NCBI GenBank assembly: GCA_020631035.1
Contig: JAHDIA010000131.1
Coordinates: forward strand, 1-11,311
Origin: Chitinophagales bacterium
GTDB lineage: Bacteria > Bacteroidota > Bacteroidia > Chitinophagales > UBA2359
Reading direction: 5' to 3'
DNA length: 11,311 nt
The notes under the pieces are model-generated. The model made no database searches and was not told the origin of the DNA. It saw only the letters and a list, made by a program, of their open reading frames with translations. Positions 6,726 through 11,311 of this stretch are shown piece by piece. Numbering within the stretch: the stretch's first letter is position 1; each line of letters starts with the position of its first letter. A program made the translations under genes and the position numbers.

Positions 6726-7625
6726 ATGAACGTTCTTATCAGTGGAGGGAGTGGACTAGTCGGAACAGTTTTAAGTCAATTGTTATTACAAAATGGTCAT
6801 AGCGTTAGCCACCTAAGCCGTCGTTCTGGTAACAAAGATCAAATCAAGGTTTACCAATGGGACTTGACAAAAGGCTTTATAGAAGAAGGGGCAATTGAAA
6901 ATGCAGACCACATTGTCCATTTAGCAGGTACAGGCATTGCCGACCAACGCTGGACCAAAGCACGCAAAAAAAGCATCATAGACAGTCGGGTACAGTCAGC
7001 ACAACTGCTAGAAAAATACCTTCGCAACAGTACACACAAAGTTCAAAGTTTTGTTTCTGCTTCTGGTATGGGCTACTACGGCGACGGGCGCAACAAAGTA
7101 CTTACCGAAACCGATACAGCAGGCAGCGATTTTCTAGCAGATGTTTGTGTAAAGTGGGAAAGAGCCAGTGAAGGCATTGAGCAGATGGGCATTCGTCGTT
7201 CCATTCTTCGCATTTCTTTGGTTTTGAGCAAAGATGGGGGCGCACTTCCCAAAATGGCACTTCCCGCCAAAATGGGTTTGGGCAATTACTTTGGAAATGG
7301 CTCCCAAATTTATTCGTGGATTCAGATCGAAGACCTCGCTCGAATGTTTTTATTTTGCATCGAACATCCACAAGTGTCGGGCATCTTTAATGCCGCTACA
7401 CCATACGCACTCAGCAACAAAGAGTTTGTCAAAGTCTTGTGCAAAGCATTGGGGCGTCCCTTTATTCCATTTCCTGCGCCAGCCTTTGCCCTCAAAATGA
7501 TTTTGGGCGAAATGTCCGCAGCCGTTTTAGGGAGCATCCACATATCCGCTGATAAAATTAAAGAAGCAGGATTTAATTTTAAATATCCCCAACTCCAACA
7601 AGCACTAGAGGAAATTTATAAGTAG
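6726..7625 (+). CDS. TIGR01777-family NAD(P)-dependent epimerase (YfcH/SDR39U-like)
   Basis: A 299-residue atypical short-chain dehydrogenase/reductase. The dinucleotide-binding loop is GGSGLVG (7-13) at the extreme N-terminus, which fixes the start. It is followed by HLAGTGIADQRWT (65-77), a family signature. The active-site region is SASGMGYYGD (111-120), with the Tyr of the YG pair. The substrate-side motif GNGSQIYSWIQIEDL (190-204) and the C-terminal DUF1731-like segment (SADKIKEAGFNFKYPQLQQALEE, about 274-296) complete the family pattern. The substrate of this family is not established; it is a cytosolic soluble protein, often of housekeeping character. It stands alone between a pseudogene and a convergent flippase gene. 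Its codons are clearly richer in G+C than those of the first 3.7 kb (one sampled line is about 52%), consistent with a core-genome gene beside a less GC-rich glycan locus. Confidence 0.92.
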   Translation: MNVLISGGSGLVGTVLSQLLLQNGHSVSHLSRRSGNKDQIKVYQWDLTKGFIEEGAIENADHIVHLAGTGIADQRWTKARKKSIIDSRVQSAQLLEKYLRNSTHKVQSFVSASGMGYYGDGRNKVLTETDTAGSDFLADVCVKWERASEGIEQMGIRRSILRISLVLSKDGGALPKMALPAKMGLGNYFGNGSQIYSWIQIEDLARMFLFCIEHPQVSGIFNAATPYALSNKEFVKVLCKALGRPFIPFPAPAFALKMILGEMSAAVLGSIHISADKIKEAGFNFKYPQLQQALEEIYK

Positions 7626-7626
7626 A

Positions 7627-7653
7627 TTGAATCTTAAATTTTGAATCTTAAAT
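7627..7653. repeat. Short direct repeat downstream of epimerase
   Basis: TTGAATCTTAAAT is present twice, at 7627-7639 and 7641-7653, separated by one base, and is followed by a partial third copy ending CCTAAATT. It lies directly after the epimerase stop. Such short AT-rich duplications usually come from slippage, and no function is visible. Confidence 0.7.
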
Positions 7654-7662
7654 CCTAAATTA

Positions 7663-7776
7663 TTTATGGTGCAACGTTTGTGACTTAGAGGCTGCGTGCA
7701 GTCTGGTTAGCCAACGCAGGTTTTTGGCTGCGTCGTAAATTTTTACCGCCCGCTCATCCTGCGCTATAGAAAATCC
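7663..7776. repeat. GC-rich island with inverted repeats, possible dispersed repeat
   Basis: This stretch between two convergent genes is about half G+C by hand count, well above the flanks. CTGCGT occurs at 7692-7697 and 7728-7733, and its complement ACGCAG at 7714-7719 can pair with either copy, giving mutually exclusive hairpins. GTAAA and TTTAC (7735-7746) form another small stem. The minus strand is open without a stop from about 7776 down to 7660, about 38 codons reading IAQDERAVKIYDAAKNLR and onward, but has no ATG. It could be a dispersed intergenic repeat, a scrap of a decayed gene, or a terminator region. Only the composition and the pairing are directly seen. Confidence 0.45.
7714..7733. 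terminator. Candidate hairpin between convergent genes
   Basis: ACGCAG (7714-7719) pairs with CTGCGT (7728-7733) around an eight-base loop. On the + strand a run of five T follows at 7740-7744, six bases after the stem, so it could end epimerase transcription. The six-base stem is modest and the T-run is displaced, hence low confidence. Confidence 0.25.
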
Positions 7777-7785
7777 AACTCACAA

Positions 7786-9348
7786 CTACCGCTTGATCTT
7801 ACGCAACACCTGTCGTACCAAACCATTGATGTCTGGAGAAGGTTTGAACAAAAGAATCAGCCCACCATACACCAAAGTAACAATGATAGACTTTAGCAAT
7901 AAATTACAGAAAGGAGGAATTATTTGGATGATTTTTTGAGGCAAACTATTGGCATAAGGTGCCATAATTGTTTGTATGTATTCTGTCAAATCTGGTGTGA
8001 TATATGCTGCCCCAAATGCCACCAAACCAATCAACAACACAACAATGGTTTGATAAGAGAAAGGTTGCATCTTCATTTTCTTCCAAATAAAACCGAACTT
8101 GAGGAAATTAAAACAAAAGAGTGAAAGGGCAGTCGCAAGAGCCGCTCCATTGACTTGATAAATTGGAATGAATACGAGATTCCAAATGATGTTGAGAACA
8201 GCAAGTGCCAAAATTGCATAAAAGTTAAAGCGAAAATGTTCAGAAAATCCAATGATTTGTTGATTGACACTAGTAGCCATATCAAACAATTTACCAATGC
8301 CCAAAATAAGGATGGCATACTTGGCAACAGCATATGTCTGCCCATTTGGAATGATTTGATACAATTCATCTACACTTACCCAAACTCCTACGAGTATAAA
8401 CAGACCAACAATCAATAAATTGAGGGAAGATTTAGAATACAATTTTTGAATCTCTTTTAAATTGCCATCTTTCCAAGCTTGCGAAATCAAGGGAGCAATA
8501 ATATTGAGGATGGCTAGGGTTGGAATGGCAATGGTATTGGCAACCAAAAATGGAATGGTATACAGCCCTGCATCTTTGAGTGTTTCATTGCCCAAAGTTG
8601 CCAACATAAAAGTATCAATTCGAGTAGCCAAAACAGTTCCGATGCCTCCAAAAATACTATAAAAACTATAGGTGCCAATATCTTTTAAAAGAACTTTGTT
8701 TAAAAAGGAAAAATTAGGTCGCCAATATAATTGCTTGAGGTGACGGATATATACAATGTAAGATAGATTGCTCAGAGCATAAGCTGCGATCATTCCCCAT
8801 ACAATTTGGGTAAGTGTGATAAATTGGAAGTAGTACGCAACAGTACACAAGGCTTGAGCGAGCTTTATATAAATACTATTGAATATAGAAGGAATGGCAA
8901 TTCGCTTGAAGTTGATACAGTAACTATATAACACACGCATAAAGACAATCACAACACTGAGTATCGGAATGTATTTTAAATGCGCTAAAAAAAGTTGAGA
9001 AGATTTTATACTACTATAATACTGATAGAAAAAGTCTTGAAAAATGAATGCTGCCAAAAGAAAGAGCAATGAACCCACACTTGCTCCCAAAAGTAGTAGA
9101 AACAGAAACCCATTGTGCCCATTTTTTTCATTTTTAAAATTGGGAAAGAAATGAAGGCTCGTCTGACTGAGACCCAACAATGCAAAAGGGACAACAAGCA
9201 AAGCAGTATCCAATACAAAGCGTAGCAAACCCCACTCCTCAGCCGTAAGTATGGCAGGGTATATGAATAGGGTACTAAGAATCCCTATGATGGTTCCTGT
9301 GTAGGAAACCATACTATGCTTAATTCCTTGTCTTTTGACGATGCCCAT
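7786..9348 (-). CDS. Polysaccharide flippase, MOP/PST superfamily (Wzx-like)
   Basis: An integral membrane protein of 520 residues (522 if the ATG at 9354 is used) with about 12-14 predicted hydrophobic helices spread over its length. It belongs to the oligosaccharide flippase group of the MOP superfamily, which moves undecaprenyl-linked sugar repeat units across the inner membrane. Supporting features, numbered from the 9354 start, are the N-terminal MGIVKRQGIKHS with a helix ending in IYPAILTAEEWG (31-42), typical of bacteroidete members; RIDTFMLATLGN (245-256) at the start of the second half; and VNGAALATALS (401-411), the small-residue motif common in these proteins. The start MGIVKRQ at 9348 is preferred because homologues begin this way and because a promoter-like TACTTTTG on this strand at 9365-9372 leaves almost no leader for 9354. 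It is transcribed away from the Uma2 gene and towards the epimerase. Its position near two glycosyltransferases supports a role in the same glycan pathway. Confidence 0.9.
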   Translation of the reverse strand: MGIVKRQGIKHSMVSYTGTIIGILSTLFIYPAILTAEEWGLLRFVLDTALLVVPFALLGLSQTSLHFFPNFKNEKNGHNGFLFLLLLGASVGSLLFLLAAFIFQDFFYQYYSSIKSSQLFLAHLKYIPILSVVIVFMRVLYSYCINFKRIAIPSIFNSIYIKLAQALCTVAYYFQFITLTQIVWGMIAAYALSNLSYIVYIRHLKQLYWRPNFSFLNKVLLKDIGTYSFYSIFGGIGTVLATRIDTFMLATLGNETLKDAGLYTIPFLVANTIAIPTLAILNIIAPLISQAWKDGNLKEIQKLYSKSSLNLLIVGLFILVGVWVSVDELYQIIPNGQTYAVAKYAILILGIGKLFDMATSVNQQIIGFSEHFRFNFYAILALAVLNIIWNLVFIPIYQVNGAALATALSLFCFNFLKFGFIWKKMKMQPFSYQTIVVLLIGLVAFGAAYITPDLTEYIQTIMAPYANSLPQKIIQIIPPFCNLLLKSIIVTLVYGGLILLFKPSPDINGLVRQVLRKIKR

Positions 9349-9364
9349 GCGCAAAATTTACTTG

Positions 9365-9372
9365 CAAAAGTA
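9365..9372 (-). promoter_or_regulatory. Bacteroidota-type -7 promoter element for flippase
   Basis: Read on the - strand this is TACTTTTG, a perfect match to the Bacteroidota TAnnTTTG -7 element. It lies 16 bases upstream of the preferred flippase start at 9348, giving a very short untranslated leader, which is common in this phylum. No clear TTG-type -33 element is seen at the usual distance, so the assignment rests on one motif and its position. Confidence 0.5.
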
Positions 9373-9431
9373 TACATTATGCATTATGTTAGTATAGAGA
9401 CTCATTTTTTTTGTGAAAATTTAGGTTTACT

Positions 9432-10088
9432 ATGGTCATTATTCAAGCCAATCAAGAGAGTTTGTCGAATTTGTTGGGCAATGCACCTTACTTATACATT
9501 CGAGGTCAGTTGTTGTTCAAACAAGATGGGAAAGTAATGCTCACTGAAATACAGAAAGAATCTCACTACACAGTGAAAGAGTATGCTATGCTACCCAAAG
9601 ACGCTCCTTTTGAGCTAATCAATGGAAAACTAGCACATATGCCATCACCTTTTATCAAGCATCAGAGAATTTCTGGGAAATTATATGTTCAATTATATAC
9701 ACATATTCAGGCAGAAAATTTGGGAGAGGTGTTTTCTGTTCCCTTAGATGTCCATTTCGATAAAGAAAATGTGTTTCAACCCGATTTGCTGTTTGTCTCC
9801 AATAAACGCAAACACATCATTCAAGAATATGTATATGGTGCGCCCAATTTGGTAGTGGAAATTAGTTCTAAAGGAACAGCCGAAAAAGACCAAAAGGAAA
9901 AGAAGGCAATCTATGAGCAATATGGTGTTCAAGAATATTGGATCATTGAACCCAAAACGGAACATTTGGAATTATATACATTAGAGGATGGAATATTGAA
10001 ATTACAGAAAACATTAAGTAAATTGGATACTTTGGAATCAAATGTACTAAAAGGATTTAAGTTAAAATTGAATGTGATTTTTGATTGA
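9432..10088 (+). CDS. Uma2/DUF820 family PD-(D/E)XK nuclease-like protein
   Basis: The core from about residue 45 onward is a Uma2 (DUF820) domain, a PD-(D/E)XK nuclease fold of unproven cellular role that is often present in many copies per genome in cyanobacteria and some gliding bacteroidetes. Conserved positions are Glu61 in FELINGKL, Asp118 in QPDLLFV (the PD motif), Glu143 in LVVEISS (the ExS strand), and Asp153/Lys157 in GTAEKDQKEKKAIYEQYGV, then EYWIIEP (168-174). All expected acidic and basic residues are present, so it may be active. The chosen start gives 218 residues, including a 35-residue leader with sense-like codon use but no recognised domain; an ATG at 9537 would give 183 residues, nearer the family norm, with the sequence GGGAAAG just upstream. 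It is divergent from the flippase gene and probably unrelated to glycan synthesis. Confidence 0.85.
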   Translation: MVIIQANQESLSNLLGNAPYLYIRGQLLFKQDGKVMLTEIQKESHYTVKEYAMLPKDAPFELINGKLAHMPSPFIKHQRISGKLYVQLYTHIQAENLGEVFSVPLDVHFDKENVFQPDLLFVSNKRKHIIQEYVYGAPNLVVEISSKGTAEKDQKEKKAIYEQYGVQEYWIIEPKTEHLELYTLEDGILKLQKTLSKLDTLESNVLKGFKLKLNVIFD

Positions 10089-10152
10089 AGCTTTTGAATC
10101 CAATTAACAAGGCTATGTCCAAGTAAAATAATGTATTAAAGAAACAAATCAA

Positions 10153-10160
10153 TATCTTTG
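10153..10160 (+). promoter_or_regulatory. Bacteroidota-type -7 promoter element for glycosyltransferase
   Basis: TATCTTTG matches the TAnnTTTG consensus exactly and is followed by CACATT, the context often seen just before transcription starts in this phylum. Transcription would begin around 10165, about 20 bases before the GTG at 10185. It decides the start codon: the TTG at 10158 lies inside this element and so cannot begin the protein if the promoter is used. A -33 element is not evident upstream. Confidence 0.6.
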
Positions 10161-10184
10161 CACATTACCAACAATACTATTTGT

Positions 10185-11198
10185 GTGAAATACTCCTTAA
10201 TCATAGCAACCTACAACCGACTCAACGAATTACAAGAGTTATTTGCCTCTGTTCAAAACTTGGATTTCTCAACTGAGCAGTTCGAATTGGTCATAGTAGA
10301 CGACGGTTCTCAAGATGGGACCAAAGAGTTTGTAACAGAACAAAAATGGGATTTTAATGTATTGTATCTCCACCAACAAAACAAAGGACCAGGAGAAGCA
10401 CGCAACCATGGTATGCGCAAGGCCAGAGGAAATTACTTTATGTTCATTGATTCCGATTGTATTCTCCCCCCACAATACCTCAGAGAAATAGATGACTTTT
10501 TAAAGCATACTCCCTTGGATGCTATCGGTGGTCCCGATACCTATCATCCCTCCTTTTCCCCCTTACTCAAGGCGATCAATTACTCTATGACTTCATTTAT
10601 TGGAACAGGGGGAACAAGAGGTTCTAAAAAAAGTGTTACCAAGTACTATCCACGTAGTTTTAATATGGGCATCAAAAGAGAGGTCTATGATACCATTGGA
10701 GGAATGGGCAAGTTGAGACATGGGCAAGATATGGATTTTTCCGCACGAATTTATGCTGCAGGTTTTAAGGTTGGTCTCATTCCAGATGCCTTTGTCTATC
10801 ACAAAAGACGCACCAGTCTACGCAAATTTTTCAAGCAGATATTCAATTGGGGCGTTACCCGTATCAATTTGGGTCGAATGCACAAAGGAATGCTCAAACC
10901 CATTCATCTAGCACCAACAGTGGTGACTTGGGGAAGTATTTTGACCTTATTGATTGCCCCCTTTCTGGGCTTTGGCAAATATCTATTGGGATTGATGTTG
11001 TTGGGGATGTTGGGAATTGCCCTATTTGCATTTTTCCAATCATTGTTTACCTACAAAAACATAAAAGTGGCATTTTTGTCCATCATTACCTTATTTACCC
11101 AAGTATTTGCCTACGGATTTGGCACAACCAGTGGATTGATTCAAGCATTACAAGGAAAAGAGGTCGCCAAAGGATTTACCAAAAATTATTACAAATAA
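10185..11198 (+). CDS. Family 2 glycosyltransferase with C-terminal membrane segments
   Basis: An intact GT-A family 2 glycosyltransferase of 337 residues that transfers a sugar from a nucleotide donor at the inner membrane. Starting at the GTG, the protein begins MKYSLIIATYNR, the usual opening of this family (residues 1-12). VDDGSQDGT (38-46) binds the nucleotide, NKGPGEARNHG (66-76) and the metal-binding FIDSD (87-91) follow, and GQDMDFSARI (180-189) holds the likely catalytic acid. A basic stretch KRRTSLRKFFKQ (207-218) precedes three hydrophobic segments at about 243-263, 265-287 and 294-315, which would anchor it in the membrane. The GTG start is chosen over a TTG at 10158 because that codon overlaps a TATCTTTG promoter. 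It is monocistronic as far as seen, since the following sequence is repeats. Sugar specificity cannot be told. Confidence 0.92.
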   Translation: MKYSLIIATYNRLNELQELFASVQNLDFSTEQFELVIVDDGSQDGTKEFVTEQKWDFNVLYLHQQNKGPGEARNHGMRKARGNYFMFIDSDCILPPQYLREIDDFLKHTPLDAIGGPDTYHPSFSPLLKAINYSMTSFIGTGGTRGSKKSVTKYYPRSFNMGIKREVYDTIGGMGKLRHGQDMDFSARIYAAGFKVGLIPDAFVYHKRRTSLRKFFKQIFNWGVTRINLGRMHKGMLKPIHLAPTVVTWGSILTLLIAPFLGFGKYLLGLMLLGMLGIALFAFFQSLFTYKNIKVAFLSIITLFTQVFAYGFGTTSGLIQALQGKEVAKGFTKNYYK

Positions 11199-11208
11199 CC
11201 CACAGTAG

Positions 11209-11228
11209 AGACGCACGGCCGTGCGTCT
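11209..11228. repeat. 20-bp perfect palindrome, REP-like
   Basis: AGACGCACGGCCGTGCGTCT is a perfect palindrome, preceded by GTAG. It is far richer in G+C than its surroundings and lies 10 bases after a stop codon. Palindromes of the GTAGAGACGC...GCGTCTCTAC type are known dispersed intergenic elements in cyanobacteria and bacteroidetes. Here the left arm continues as GTAGAG, but the right arm breaks off into GAACAGG, so this looks like a truncated copy. It could also act as a terminator hairpin for the glycosyltransferase gene, though no T-run follows. Confidence 0.8.
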
Positions 11229-11311
11229 GAACAGGAAATGGAACAGGAAATAGAATAGGAAATAGAACAGGAAATAGAACAGGAAATAGAACAGGAAATA
11301 GAACAGGAAAT
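11229..11311. repeat. 12-bp tandem repeat (minisatellite), runs off window
   Basis: Six full copies and an 11-base partial copy of GAACAGGAAATA stand head to tail. The first copy ends in G instead of A, and the third has T in place of C (GAATAGG), so the array is degenerate at its 5' side and uniform towards the window end. The array begins exactly at the end of the palindrome. The unit length is a multiple of three, but on the + strand two frames meet stops and the third has TGA directly before it, so coding is unlikely. Copy number beyond 11311 is unknown. Confidence 0.95.

Noticed and set aside
9316..9537. + strand open frame spanning the flippase-Uma2 divergent gap
   Set aside because: It covers the start of the flippase gene in antisense and the Uma2 start in another frame; no recognisable protein features.
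11229..11311. Tandem array considered as a CRISPR array
   Set aside because: The 12-bp units are directly adjacent without spacers, which is a minisatellite and not a repeat-spacer structure.
11229..11311. Tandem array considered as a coding repeat
   Set aside because: On the + strand one frame hits TAG in the third unit, one hits TAG in most units, and one follows a TGA without a start; minus-strand frames give only Cys/Ser-type or Phe/Pro-type repeats with no visible start.

Overview
The window looks like chromosomal DNA of a member of the Bacteroidota, probably a gliding or filamentous Cytophagia- or Saprospiria-type bacterium. The pointers are the AT-rich sequence, the lack of strong Shine-Dalgarno sites, two TAnnTTTG-type -7 promoter elements, and a Uma2-type gene beside a TIGR01777 epimerase. 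The genus cannot be named from sequence alone.

Positions 1-5812 (+ strand) hold one end of a surface- or exo-polysaccharide cluster. In order it has a family 2 glycosyltransferase cut by the window edge and broken by an in-frame TAA, a sulfotransferase overlapping it by 4 bases, a SAM methyltransferase, a P-loop/methyltransferase fusion, a UDP-N-acetylhexosamine dehydrogenase of the WbpA/TviB type, and a third methyltransferase. All point the same way with short gaps (overlap of 4, then 48, 128, 37 and 9 bases), so one transcription unit is likely. Together they suggest an acidic glycan containing an N-acetylhexosaminuronic acid and decorated with sulfate and methyl groups. The fusion protein may modify or cap chain ends; that last idea is inference.

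Positions 5828-6426 (- strand) are a decayed dipeptide-type ABC transporter solute-binding lipoprotein: its N-terminus and C-terminus are joined by a large internal deletion with a frame change. A 299-base non-coding gap follows, then a TIGR01777-family NAD(P)-dependent epimerase at 6726-7625 (+).

Between the epimerase and the convergent flippase lies a short island of about 50% G+C (7663-7776) with CTGCGT/ACGCAG inverted repeats, which looks like a dispersed repeat or a bidirectional terminator. A Wzx-like polysaccharide flippase (7786-9348, -) and a Uma2/DUF820 PD-(D/E)XK protein (9432-10088, +) are divergent. A second, intact family 2 glycosyltransferase with C-terminal membrane segments (10185-11198, +) follows its own TATCTTTG promoter. 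The window ends in a 20-bp perfect palindrome attached directly to a 12-bp tandem repeat that runs off the edge.

Base composition changes along the window. Sampled lines are about 25-30% G+C in the first 3.7 kb and 45-52% in parts of the dehydrogenase and epimerase. This fits a mosaic glycan locus with acquired genes. The best candidates for something unusual are the P-loop/methyltransferase fusion, the nonsense codon in the first glycosyltransferase, and the two repeat structures.
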